Of a stretch of 64,000 bases of DNA, positions 1 to 7,758 are shown one piece after another. A model generated the notes under the pieces. It did not search any database. It was not told the origin of the DNA and saw only the letters and a list, made by a program, of their open reading frames with translations. The DNA is taken from NCBI GenBank assembly GCA_964492715.1, contig CAZBLK010000012.1, positions 21,619-85,618 on the forward strand, in the 5' to 3' direction. Both the position numbers and the translations under genes were made by a program. Positions within the stretch are counted from its first letter, which is position 1. Every line of letters starts with the position of its first letter. This stretch comes from CAZBLK01 sp964492715. Lineage in GTDB: Bacteria > Bacillota > Clostridia > Lachnospirales > WRBF01.

Positions 1-45
1 TTATACTATACAGTGAAGACAAAAACGGAATTGCTATATAATGGA
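1..45. repeat. Partial palindromic element (TATAGCAATT family)
   Basis: The stretch ends in AACGGAATTGCTATA, the same end as the palindrome at 33144-33200, so this looks like the right half of a copy cut by the window start. A TATAAT box at 37-42 directly follows and may serve as the -10 of the next gene; no convincing -35 is visible. Confidence 0.45.
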
Positions 46-81
46 ACATACCATTTATATTAAAAACTTAGGGGTGGTTTG

Positions 82-441
82 ATGAAGTCTTTAGACGAGC
101 TTAAAGCATTGCGTGACAAAGCAAAGCTTTCAGTAAAGGAAAGAACCGAGCAAGAAGGTTTTCGTGTAGTTGTCGGCATGGCAACCTGCGGAATTGCTGC
201 TGGTGCAAGGCCTGTAATGACTGCGCTTTTAGACGAGGTTGCTAAACAAAACCTTGAAAACGTTACTGTTACACAAACTGGCTGCATAGGCATTTGCCGC
301 TACGAGCCAATTGTTGAAGTAACAGACAACGAAGGCAAAAAAGTTACTTATATCAAAATGACTCCCGACAAGGCAAAAACTGTAATAGAACAACACATCA
401 AGCTTGGAAGCCCTGTTATGGAATATGCAATTTCTGAATAA
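82..441 (+). CDS. Thioredoxin-like [2Fe-2S] ferredoxin protein (HndB-like)
   Basis: 119 residues. The arrangement ATCGIAAGA near residue 35 followed by TGCIGICRYEP near residue 72 is the cysteine pattern of thioredoxin-fold [2Fe-2S] proteins such as HndB of NADP-reducing hydrogenases and NuoE-like subunits, which carry electrons between flavin or hydrogenase subunits. ATG at 82 is preferred over the in-frame TTG at 79 because GGGGTGG (71-77) is then properly spaced. Only three cysteines are obvious in these motifs, so cluster ligation is inferred. Partner hydrogenase genes would lie left of the window. It could equally be a stand-alone ferredoxin. Followed directly by a terminator. Confidence 0.75.
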   Translation: MKSLDELKALRDKAKLSVKERTEQEGFRVVVGMATCGIAAGARPVMTALLDEVAKQNLENVTVTQTGCIGICRYEPIVEVTDNEGKKVTYIKMTPDKAKTVIEQHIKLGSPVMEYAISE

Positions 442-452
442 GGCTTTAACCT

Positions 453-476
453 CCCCCATATTTGGGGGTTTTTTTT
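453..476 (+). terminator. Rho-independent terminator of the [2Fe-2S] gene
   Basis: CCCCCA-TATT-TGGGGG hairpin followed by eight T residues, 11 bp after the stop codon. Confidence 0.92.
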
Positions 477-482
477 GCAATT

Positions 483-505
483 AAAAACCCCCGCTTTTGC
501 GGGGG
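483..505 (-). terminator. Terminator of the DEAD-box helicase gene
   Basis: CCCCCGC-TTTT-GCGGGGG stem; on the minus strand it is followed by TTTTTAA. It lies 7 bp past the helicase stop, giving back-to-back terminators for two convergent genes. Confidence 0.9.
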
Positions 506-511
506 AAAAAA

Positions 512-2143
512 TTACTTCTTAGCTCTTTCAATGTTCACTTTTACGCCTTTAAGCTTTTTGTTTTTCATTCCTTCAATTACGTTTTTCACAAACTCTTTTG
601 GAACATCAACAAAAGTGAAATCATCAAAAATGTCAATTGCGCCGATAGACCTACCAGAAATTCCTGTTTCGCCAGCCAATGCGCCCACAATGTCCCCAGC
701 CCTAACCTTGTTGTTTTTGCCAAGGCTTACAAAAAGCCTTACCATGTTTTTGTCAGGTGGGCGTTTGCCGCCTTTTCGCTCGCCGCCCTTGCGCTCGCCG
801 CTAAACTTGCGCTCAAACCTTTCTGGCTCGTCAAACACAATGTCTTTTGCGTCAGCGTCAAACAAGTTCATTTTCAAAAGTGCAGCAGCTATGTCAATTG
901 CTGTGTAGTCTTCTTCGATAAGCCTTTCAGCAAGGTTTATATACTGCCCCAAATGTCCTTCTTCAATTACGCCCTTCACCTTTTCAATAAACTGCTTCGA
1001 CTTAATTTCCTCTATGTCTACAAGTGATGGAAGCTTTTGCCGTTCAATTTTTGCTTTTGTGTAGTGCATTATGTCACGAAGCTTGTAAATTTCTTTGCCA
1101 ACAACAAATGTAAACGCCTTGCCTGTGCGCCCTGCACGCCCAGTACGCCCAATGCGGTGAACATAATATTCGTCGTCCTGTGGCAAGTCATAGTTAAACA
1201 CCATTTCAATGTCGTCTACGTCAATGCCACGTGCCGCAACGTCTGTTGCAACCAAAATTTCAAGCGTTCTGTTTCTAAACTTCTTCATTACCATGTCACG
1301 CTGCATTTGCTTTAAGTCGCCGTGCAAACCTTCGGCAAAATAGCCACGCCCTTGAAGCTGCTCTACAAGCTCGTCTACACGTTTTTTGGTGTTGCAAAAA
1401 ACTAAAGAAAGCTCTGGGCTGTACATGTCTATAAGCCTGCAAAGTGCTTCTGTCTTTGTGTTTTCTCTAACTTCAAAATACGCTTGGTCAATTGTAGAAA
1501 CTGTAAGTTGCTTGTGAACAACTTTTACATGCTTAGGGTTTTTTTGATAACTTTTTGTAATTTCCATAATTGCTGGCGGCATAGTAGCCGAAAACAAAAT
1601 GGTTTGCCTTGTTTCAGGCGTTTTTTCAAGAATAGTTTCAATGTCTTCCCTGAAGCCCATGTCAAGCATTTCGTCCGCTTCGTCAAGAACTATCATTTTA
1701 ACGTTTTCCATTTTAAGCGTGCGGCGGTTCATGTGGTCCATAACACGCCCTGGTGTGCCGATAATTACTTGCGCCCCTTTTTTAAGTGCCATAATTTGGC
1801 GTTCAATCGGCTGGCCGCCATAAATTGGAACAACCTTTATGCTATCCTTATACTTTAGAAGCTTGCGAAACTCCTCGCTTATTTGAATAGCAAGTTCTCT
1901 TGTAGGGCAAAGAATTACGGCTTGCAGCCTTTTGTCGGCTGCATCTATCATTTCAAGGCAAGGTATGCCAAAAGCGGCAGTTTTGCCTGTTCCTGTTTGT
2001 GATTGACCGATTACGTCGTCGCCCGAAAGAATTATGTGTATTGCTTGCGACTGTATGGGCGTTGCTTCTTCAAAGCCCATATCACCAATTGCCCGAGTAA
2101 TTTCTTCGGACAAGTTCATTTCCTCAAATCTTAGTGATTCCAT
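512..2143 (-). CDS. DEAD-box ATP-dependent RNA helicase (CshA/DeaD/DbpA type)
   Basis: 543 residues. It unwinds RNA duplexes in ribosome assembly, mRNA decay or cold adaptation. All core motifs are readable in order: an upstream Q motif, SQTGTGKT (I), PTRELA (Ia), TPGR (Ib), LDEADEM (II), SATMP (III), ARGID (V) and HRIGRTGRAG (VI). A basic GGERKGGKR linker leads to a C-terminal DbpA/CsdA-type RNA-binding domain (last ~75 residues), which targets this subgroup to structured RNA. ATG at 2143 is preceded by GGAAGGA; the upstream in-frame TTG at 2158 has no better site. A long structured leader precedes it (see 2144-2366). Which paralogue (cshA, deaD, dbpA) cannot be settled from sequence alone. 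Confidence 0.93.
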   Translation of the reverse strand: MESLRFEEMNLSEEITRAIGDMGFEEATPIQSQAIHIILSGDDVIGQSQTGTGKTAAFGIPCLEMIDAADKRLQAVILCPTRELAIQISEEFRKLLKYKDSIKVVPIYGGQPIERQIMALKKGAQVIIGTPGRVMDHMNRRTLKMENVKMIVLDEADEMLDMGFREDIETILEKTPETRQTILFSATMPPAIMEITKSYQKNPKHVKVVHKQLTVSTIDQAYFEVRENTKTEALCRLIDMYSPELSLVFCNTKKRVDELVEQLQGRGYFAEGLHGDLKQMQRDMVMKKFRNRTLEILVATDVAARGIDVDDIEMVFNYDLPQDDEYYVHRIGRTGRAGRTGKAFTFVVGKEIYKLRDIMHYTKAKIERQKLPSLVDIEEIKSKQFIEKVKGVIEEGHLGQYINLAERLIEEDYTAIDIAAALLKMNLFDADAKDIVFDEPERFERKFSGERKGGERKGGKRPPDKNMVRLFVSLGKNNKVRAGDIVGALAGETGISGRSIGAIDIFDDFTFVDVPKEFVKNVIEGMKNKKLKGVKVNIERAKK

Positions 2144-2366
2144 TAATTTTCCTTCCAAATAACAATTTTTTTATATTGAGGCGACAATTAAGTTTGTCGT
2201 CTCAAGCCCCTTTTAGGGGCTATGACTAAAACTTCATGGAAAGTTTTAGTCGGTGGGTTATAGCTCTCGTTTAAGCATGGGTGTTGTTTACACGCCCTTA
2301 TAGTGTTGCCAATTTTTCCCTTTATATCAAAGGAAAATTGTAAACAACGTTAAATATTTTCATACA
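2144..2366 (-). promoter_or_regulatory. Long structured 5' leader of the DEAD-box helicase
   Basis: About 220 nt separate a plausible promoter from the start codon. The region folds into consecutive hairpins: 2178-2203 (GAGGCGACAA with TTGTCGTCTC), 2205-2221 (AGCCCC with GGGGCT), 2224-2251 (GACTAAAACT with AGTTTTAGTC), 2310-2340 (CAATTTT with AAAATTG), and an enclosing pair 2283-2291/2340-2348 (GTTGTTTAC with GTAAACAAC). The hairpins are seen directly; a role in autoregulation or temperature sensing is inference from what is known of helicase and cold-shock leaders. Confidence 0.6.
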
Positions 2367-2372
2367 AGGGAC

Positions 2373-2401
2373 AATATATCATATATATTGTAACAATGCA
2401 A
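2373..2401 (-). promoter_or_regulatory. Candidate sigma-A promoter for the helicase
   Basis: Minus strand -35 TTGCAT (2396-2401), 17-bp spacer, -10 TATATT (2373-2378). Transcription would start near 2366. Confidence 0.5.
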
Positions 2402-2409
2402 ACTATTTG

Positions 2410-2438
2410 TTGATGTTTCCGTATAGTTTGTATATAAT
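2410..2438 (+). promoter_or_regulatory. Sigma-A promoter of uppP
   Basis: TTGATG (2410-2415), 17-bp spacer, perfect TATAAT (2433-2438). Divergent from the helicase promoter. Confidence 0.8.
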
Positions 2439-2466
2439 TAGACTATAAATCAAAGGAGCTGACACA

Positions 2467-3258
2467 ATGTCTGTTATTCAAGCCATCATTTTGGGTATTA
2501 TACAAGGGCTTTCCGAGTTTTTGCCAGTTAGCAGTTCGGGGCATCTTGTTTTGTTTCAAAAACTGTTTGGGCTGAACGAAGGAACTCTTACATTTAGTAT
2601 TGTGCTGCATGTTGGTACGCTTATTCCTGTTTTAATAGTTTTTCGTAAGGAAATTTTTGCTTTGCTCAAAAATCCTTTTCAAAAAACTACATACCTGCTT
2701 GTGCTTGCTACAATTCCTGCTGTTTTAGCTGCGTTGTTCCTTGACGATTATATAGAAAAGCTTTTTAACGGCGGTTCTTTTTTGGCTTTAGGCTTTTTTA
2801 TAACAGGGCTTTTGCTACTTTATGCCGACACAGCAAACGTCGGAAGAAAAACGGAAAAAGAAATGTCCTATACAGACGGCTTAATAATTGGTGTAATTCA
2901 AGCTTGCGCAATTACGCCTGCTGTTTCACGCTCTGGCAGCACAATTACCGCTGGGCTTTTTCGTGGGCTTAGCAGAGAAACTGCGGCTAGGTTTTCTTTC
3001 CTTCTTTCTATTCCTGCAATTGCTGGGGCTACAGTTTTGGAGCTTAAAAAAATTGTTACAGGCGAAGTTTCAGTAGAAGGGTTTGAATTGTTGCCTACAG
3101 TTTTCGGCTTTTTGGCGGCGGTAATTTCTGGCTATTTTGCCATTTCATTTATGCTAAAGCTTATAAAAGCTTGCAAGCTTAAATATTTTTCGTACTATGT
3201 TTTTGCGCTTAGCGCTTTAATTTTGGTTGACCAATTTATAACAAAAATATTCTTTTAA
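2467..3258 (+). CDS. uppP: Undecaprenyl-diphosphatase UppP/BacA
   Basis: 263 residues, the normal family length. This polytopic membrane enzyme removes a phosphate from undecaprenyl pyrophosphate so the lipid carrier can be reused for peptidoglycan synthesis; extra copies give bacitracin resistance. The catalytic signature EFLPVSSSGH is at residues 17-26 and the second motif AVSRSGSTI is in the middle of the protein. Multiple hydrophobic segments fill the rest. AAAGGAG lies 8 bp before the ATG. It has its own consensus promoter and is followed after 16 bp by the aldolase gene, so the two are probably co-transcribed. Confidence 0.96.
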   Translation: MSVIQAIILGIIQGLSEFLPVSSSGHLVLFQKLFGLNEGTLTFSIVLHVGTLIPVLIVFRKEIFALLKNPFQKTTYLLVLATIPAVLAALFLDDYIEKLFNGGSFLALGFFITGLLLLYADTANVGRKTEKEMSYTDGLIIGVIQACAITPAVSRSGSTITAGLFRGLSRETAARFSFLLSIPAIAGATVLELKKIVTGEVSVEGFELLPTVFGFLAAVISGYFAISFMLKLIKACKLKYFSYYVFALSALILVDQFITKIFF

Positions 3259-3274
3259 AACTAGGTGAAAAGTA

Positions 3275-3970
3275 ATGATTGAAGTAATGATAGAGCTTCT
3301 GCGCATTAAAGAACAAATTTGCGACATTTGCCACAAAATGTGGCAGCTTGGGTGGGTTGCCGCAAACGACGGCAACGTAACCGTGCGTATGTCAGACGGA
3401 AGCCTTTTGTGTACACCAACAGGCATTAGCAAGGCATATGTTACACCGGAAACACTTATTAGGGTAGACAGCAAAGGCAACATACTTGACGCACCCGAAG
3501 GGTATAGACCATCAAGTGAAATAAAAATGCACTTGAAGTGCTATGATAACAGAAGCGACGTTGGGGCGGTGGTTCACGCACACCCTCCTGCGGCTACGGC
3601 TTTTGCCGTTGCACAAAAGCCTATGGACATGTACAACTTAATGGAATGTGCAATGACAATTGGTTCTGTACCTATTGCGCCTTACAGCACTCCTTATTCT
3701 GACGAGGTTGCTACATCTATAGAGCCGTATCTTGCAGAGCATGACGTAATTTTGTTGCAAAACCACGGCGCACTTTCTGTTGGGGCAGACGCAATGACTG
3801 CATTCCAGCGCATGGAAAGCCTAGAGCTTTGGGCAAAAATTTCTATTAATGCAGTAGTCCTTGGCGGCTCTGTTGAAATTTCAAAAAATAATGTTGATAA
3901 ACTTATAGGGCTTAGGCCACAATTTAAAACTACAGGCAAACACCCAGGGTACAAAAAATACTCAGAATGA
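3275..3970 (+). CDS. Class II aldolase (L-fuculose/ribulose-phosphate aldolase-like)
   Basis: 231 residues of the class II aldolase/adducin family, zinc enzymes that cleave sugar phosphates to dihydroxyacetone phosphate and an aldehyde. Zinc ligands are visible as HAHPP (His101, His103) and NHG (His164); Glu82 in PSSE matches the catalytic glutamate of fuculose-phosphate aldolase. The true substrate (fuculose-1-P, rhamnulose-1-P, methylthioribulose-1-P or other) cannot be read off, and no sugar isomerase or kinase gene is adjacent. AGGTG precedes the ATG. A family B repeat follows the stop codon. Confidence 0.88.
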   Translation: MIEVMIELLRIKEQICDICHKMWQLGWVAANDGNVTVRMSDGSLLCTPTGISKAYVTPETLIRVDSKGNILDAPEGYRPSSEIKMHLKCYDNRSDVGAVVHAHPPAATAFAVAQKPMDMYNLMECAMTIGSVPIAPYSTPYSDEVATSIEPYLAEHDVILLQNHGALSVGADAMTAFQRMESLELWAKISINAVVLGGSVEISKNNVDKLIGLRPQFKTTGKHPGYKKYSE

Positions 3971-3980
3971 CATTTAAAAA

Positions 3981-4036
3981 AACCTTGGGGCTCTGCCCCA
4001 AACCCCGCCACTTTTGAAAAAGTGGACAAAACTTTT
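3981..4036. repeat. Intergenic repeat family B
   Basis: Two hairpins: CTTGGGG-ctct-GCCCCAA and CCACTTTT-GAA-AAAGTGG, followed by ACAAAACTTTTG. Near-identical copies lie at 20172, 50952 and 61668. It carries an in-frame GTG (4022) that falsely extends the nfo reading frame. Confidence 0.85.
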
Positions 4037-4075
4037 GCTAAAAAGCATAAAAGAAACAAAAGAAAGGAAACAAAT

Positions 4076-4927
4076 ATGAAAATAGGCTCACATGTTTCAA
4101 TTAGCGGAGGGCTTTTAGGTGCGGCAAAAGAAGCTGCTTCATACGGCGCAAACACTTTTATGGTGTACACAGGCGCACCGCAAAACACACGCCGCCAGCC
4201 CGTGGAAAAGCTTAAAATAACCGAAGGTCATGAGTTTATGAAAGAAAACGGCATTTTAGAACTTGTTGTTCATGCGCCGTATATAATTAACCTTGCGTCA
4301 CCAAAGCCCGAAACTTACGACCTTGCAGTTAGCTTTTTGGCAGAAGAAATTAAACGCTCGGAAGCTTTTGGCTCGAAGTACATTGTTTTGCACCCAGGTG
4401 CTTTTACAGAAAGCAGCTTGGAAGAAGGGATAGAAAAAATTGCAGCAGGGCTTAACACAATTTTAACGCCCGAAACAAACATTATGGTTTGCCTTGAAAC
4501 TATGGCAGGCAAAGGCACAGAAATTGGGCGAAGCTTTGAACAGCTAAAACAAATTATTGATAAAGTAGAGCTAAGCGAAAAAATTGGCGTTTGCTTTGAC
4601 ACATGCCACGTTCACGACAGCGGCTACGACATTGTAAACGACTTAGACGGCGTAATGAAGCAGTTTGACGACATTCTTACGCTCGACAAGCTTAAAGTGT
4701 ACCACATAAACGGCTCGTTAAACAAGCTTGGTGCAAAAAAAGACCGCCACGCAAACATTGGCGCAAAAGACGACAACCCAAAAGGCGTTGACAACATTGG
4801 CTTTGATGCAATTTACAAGCTGGTTCACTCCGACTATGCAAAAGAACGGCCGCTAATTCTTGAAACGCCTTGGCTTGACGAAAAAACAAACCTTTATAAG
4901 GAAGAAATTGCCGCTTTAAGGGCATAA
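4076..4927 (+). CDS. nfo: Endonuclease IV (apurinic/apyrimidinic endonuclease)
   Basis: 283 residues, a typical Nfo length. It cleaves DNA 5' to abasic sites in base excision repair using three metal ions in a TIM barrel. Recognisable are the start MKIGSHVSISGG, the VHAPYIINLA segment, VLHPGAF, the CLETMAGKG metal-site segment, CFDTCHVHDSGYD and HINGSLNKLG with the DRHANIG loop. GAAAGGA is 7-8 bp before ATG 4076; the longer frame from GTG 4022 begins in a family B repeat and lacks a ribosome-binding site. Confidence 0.96.
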   Translation: MKIGSHVSISGGLLGAAKEAASYGANTFMVYTGAPQNTRRQPVEKLKITEGHEFMKENGILELVVHAPYIINLASPKPETYDLAVSFLAEEIKRSEAFGSKYIVLHPGAFTESSLEEGIEKIAAGLNTILTPETNIMVCLETMAGKGTEIGRSFEQLKQIIDKVELSEKIGVCFDTCHVHDSGYDIVNDLDGVMKQFDDILTLDKLKVYHINGSLNKLGAKKDRHANIGAKDDNPKGVDNIGFDAIYKLVHSDYAKERPLILETPWLDEKTNLYKEEIAALRA

Positions 4928-4939
4928 ACTGGTTTATAT

Positions 4940-5677
4940 ATGAACGAAAGAAAAACGGTGCTTGTTACAGGCTCGTCAAGGGGAATTGGTAAAGCTGTAG
5001 CAGAAAGCTTTGCAGTAAACGGCTTTAACGTAGTTTTAAATTGCGTAAACAACGTTACCCTAATGGACGAGGCTGTTTTGCAGCTTAAAAAGATAAATGA
5101 AAATGTAATCGGCATAAGGTGTGACGTTTCGGATTATTCCCAAGCAAAAAAAATGTTTGAGCAAATAGAGCAAAAGTTCGGTAGTGTAGATATTTTAGTA
5201 AACAACGCTGGCGTCAGCTACGTGGGGCTTTTTAACGAAATGGAAATTTGTGACGCACGGCGCATAACCGAAGCAAACTTTTATTCCGTAATGAACTGCT
5301 CACACATTGCAGTTTCCCAAATGATACGGGCGCAACAAGGGGTTATTTTAAACATGTCGTCCATTTGGGGGAACGTGGGTGCTTCTTGCGAAGCTGTTTA
5401 CTCTGCTTCAAAGGGCGCAATAAACAGCTTTACAAAAGCTTTGGCAAAAGAGCTTGCGCCTTCAGGCATTCGAGTAAATGCAATTGCGCTTGGGGCGTGC
5501 GACACAGAGATGAACAGCTTTTTGTCAGCCGAAGAAAAACAAGCGTTCTGTGAACAAATTCCAGCAGGCAGGTTTTGCAGCGTTTTGGAAGCTTCCGAAC
5601 TGGCGTTTTTCCTTTGCTCTGATAAGGCAAAATATTTGACAGGACAAGTTGTTACATTGGACGGTGGGCTTACTTGA
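4940..5677 (+). CDS. Short-chain dehydrogenase/reductase (FabG-like)
   Basis: 245 residues with a Rossmann fold. The nucleotide loop TGSSRGIG is at residues 10-17, NNAG at 88-91, catalytic Ser at 140-141 and Tyr154-x3-Lys158 (YSASK). This length and order fit FabG-type 3-oxoacyl-ACP reductases, which reduce beta-keto groups with NADPH, but many SDRs with other substrates look the same and no fatty acid synthesis genes are adjacent. The ribosome-binding site is poor. The start is 12 bp after nfo and the aminotransferase follows closely, so nfo-SDR-aminotransferase may form one operon. Confidence 0.85.
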   Translation: MNERKTVLVTGSSRGIGKAVAESFAVNGFNVVLNCVNNVTLMDEAVLQLKKINENVIGIRCDVSDYSQAKKMFEQIEQKFGSVDILVNNAGVSYVGLFNEMEICDARRITEANFYSVMNCSHIAVSQMIRAQQGVILNMSSIWGNVGASCEAVYSASKGAINSFTKALAKELAPSGIRVNAIALGACDTEMNSFLSAEEKQAFCEQIPAGRFCSVLEASELAFFLCSDKAKYLTGQVVTLDGGLT

Positions 5678-5698
5678 TTTTTAAAAGGAGATGAGCTT

Positions 5699-6877
5699 AT
5701 GGTTTCTGCAAAAATGAAAGGTTTGGTTTTGGGAAGCTCGGCAATTCGTGAAATGTTTGAAGTTGGCAAACAGCTAAAAGCAAAGTACGGCGCAGAAAAC
5801 GTGTTCGACTTTAGCCTTGGAAACCCAAGCGCATTGCCGCCAAAAGAAGTTAAACAAGCTTTGGAGGAAGTTTTGAGCAAAGACACCGCAGGTCTTCATG
5901 GGTACATGAACAACTGTGGGCATGATGATGTACGTGATGCAATTGCACAGCATATTAACGCACAGCACGGCACTAGTTTTACACACAAAAATGTTGTAAT
6001 GTCAATTGGAGCTGCTGGCGGAATTAACATTTTGCTAAAAACAATAATTGACCCAAGAGATGAAGTAGTTGTTTTTGCGCCTTTTTTTGCAGAGTATCAA
6101 AGCTACATTACAAACTATGATGCAGAAATGATAGTTGCACAAACAGACACAAAAACTTTTATACCCGACTTAAACAACTTTGAAAAGCTTATAACTCCAA
6201 AAACTAAAGCAGTAATTATAAACTCACCAAACAACCCAACAGGTGTTGTTTACTCCGACCAAACAATAAAGGCAATTGCTGACATATTAAACAAAAAACA
6301 AGCCGCTTTTAACACCCAAATTTTTTTAATAGCAGACGAGCCGTACAGACAACTTGTTTACGACAACACGCCTGTGCCTTTTGTTCCTTTGTTTTACCAA
6401 AACACATTTGTTGTTTATTCGTTTAGCAAGTCGCTTTCGCTCCCAGGCGAGCGCATTGGCTATGTTTTAATTCCAAGCGAAATTGACAGCTTTGATGAAA
6501 CTACAGCGGCAATTAGCGTGGCTACAAGAATACTAGGGTTTGTAAACGCTCCTGCCCTTTTTCAACAGGTAATAAAAAAATGTGTCGGTGTAAACGTTGA
6601 CATGACAGAGTACACAAAAAACAGAAACTTGCTTTATGAAACTTTTACAAGGCTTGGCTTTGAATGTGTAAAACCACAAGGCGGCTTTTACGTTTTCCCA
6701 AAGGCTTTGAATGGTGACGGCAAAAGCTTTTGTGAAGCGGCAAAAAAGCACAATCTGCTTTTTGTTCCAGGCAGTGCCTTTAATTGCCAAACACATTTCA
6801 GGCTGGCTTTTTGCGTTCCACACGAAATGATACAACGCGCTGTTCCAAAAATAGAAGCATTATCTAAGGAGTTCTAA
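5699..6877 (+). CDS. PLP-dependent aminotransferase, class I/II
   Basis: 392 residues, fold type I. The protein carries the class I hallmarks: FSLGNPSALPP near the N-terminus, NSPNNPTGVVY, an ADEPYRQLVY segment (Asp contacting the pyridine nitrogen, Tyr contacting the phenolic oxygen) and the Schiff-base lysine in SFSKSLSLPGERIGY. It probably transfers amino groups between an amino acid and 2-oxoglutarate; aspartate, aromatic or branched substrates are all possible. AAAAGGAGATG precedes the ATG with ideal spacing. Confidence 0.9.
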   Translation: MVSAKMKGLVLGSSAIREMFEVGKQLKAKYGAENVFDFSLGNPSALPPKEVKQALEEVLSKDTAGLHGYMNNCGHDDVRDAIAQHINAQHGTSFTHKNVVMSIGAAGGINILLKTIIDPRDEVVVFAPFFAEYQSYITNYDAEMIVAQTDTKTFIPDLNNFEKLITPKTKAVIINSPNNPTGVVYSDQTIKAIADILNKKQAAFNTQIFLIADEPYRQLVYDNTPVPFVPLFYQNTFVVYSFSKSLSLPGERIGYVLIPSEIDSFDETTAAISVATRILGFVNAPALFQQVIKKCVGVNVDMTEYTKNRNLLYETFTRLGFECVKPQGGFYVFPKALNGDGKSFCEAAKKHNLLFVPGSAFNCQTHFRLAFCVPHEMIQRAVPKIEALSKEF

Positions 6878-6923
6878 ATAACGGGGCAATGGCAATCCCC
6901 TGTCCCAGAAAGGCGGAGCAAAA

Positions 6924-7619
6924 ATGTCTAAAAAAATACTAATAGTAGACGACGAAAAAAACATAGTAGACATAATAGCCTTCAACTTAAACAAAGAAGG
7001 CTTTGACGTAGTGTGTGCATACGACGGAGAAGAAGGGCTTGGGCTTGTCTACAAAGAAAACCCAGAGCTAATTATACTTGACATAATGATGCCAAAGATG
7101 GACGGCTTTGAGGTTTGCAAAGAAATTCGCAAAACGCTGGAAACACCAATAATTATGCTTACAGCCCGTGCCGAAGAAGTAGACAAAGTGATGGGCTTAG
7201 AGCTTGGCGCAGACGACTACGTTACAAAACCTTTCAGCGTAAAAGAGCTTTTAGCAAGGGTAAAAGCAAACCTCCGCAGGCAACCGTCAGCAGCAGAAAG
7301 TGACGACAAAGGCGAAAGCCTAGTTTTCGGAGAAATTACAATTTACCCAGACAAATACGAGGTTGCACGTAGGGGCGAAATTATTGAACTAACACGCAGA
7401 GAGTTTGACCTTGTAAAATTTTTGGCAACACAGCAAACACAAGTTTTTTCAAGGGAAGCACTGCTTGAAAAAGTTTGGGGCTACGAATATTTCGGTGACG
7501 TAAGAACAGTTGACGTAACTATAAGAAGGCTTCGCACAAAGCTAGAAGACAACCCAGAAAAACCAAGGTACATCTTAACAAAACGCTCAGTAGGCTACTA
7601 CTTTTCAGGCGGCAATTAA
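6924..7619 (+). CDS. walR: OmpR-family response regulator WalR
   Basis: 231 residues: receiver domain (1-120) with phospho-acceptor Asp53 in LDIMMPKMDG and the conserved Lys in VTKPFS, then a winged-helix DNA-binding domain (about 130-228). It is followed by a PAS/HAMP kinase and by YycH- and YycI-like genes, the order of the essential WalRK cell-wall control system of Firmicutes, which is why it is called WalR rather than PhoP. It would switch autolysin and other wall genes. AAGGCGGAG precedes the ATG. A long perfect hairpin (7660-7712) separates it from walK. Confidence 0.88.
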   Translation: MSKKILIVDDEKNIVDIIAFNLNKEGFDVVCAYDGEEGLGLVYKENPELIILDIMMPKMDGFEVCKEIRKTLETPIIMLTARAEEVDKVMGLELGADDYVTKPFSVKELLARVKANLRRQPSAAESDDKGESLVFGEITIYPDKYEVARRGEIIELTRREFDLVKFLATQQTQVFSREALLEKVWGYEYFGDVRTVDVTIRRLRTKLEDNPEKPRYILTKRSVGYYFSGGN

Positions 7620-7654
7620 TTTTAATTGTTTTATATTCGGCTTTTTTGGAAAGA

Positions 7655-7713
7655 GGGGGTTTGGGGGAGAAAACCTTTTTTCGCCGTTTGAAAAAAGGTT
7701 TTCTCCCCCAAAA
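7655..7713. repeat. Family C hairpin between walR and walK
   Basis: A perfect 23-bp inverted repeat, 7660-7682 with 7690-7712 (left arm TTTGGGGGAGAAAACC then T6C), with a 7-nt loop GCCGTTT. Related hairpins are at 36524, 36647 and 57835. It would form a very stable RNA hairpin inside the wal operon and may partially terminate or process the transcript. Confidence 0.88.
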
Positions 7714-7758
7714 AGCTTTGAAATCTATAAGTATTAAATACCGTATACAGAGGTTTTT

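Noticed and set aside
462..908. 148-residue plus-strand frame
   Set aside because: It lies antisense to the helicase C-terminus, has no ribosome-binding site and starts in a terminator hairpin.
4022..4075. Longer nfo start at GTG 4022
   Set aside because: The extra 18 codons come from a family B repeat and there is no ribosome-binding site; MKIGSHVS is the normal Nfo N-terminus.
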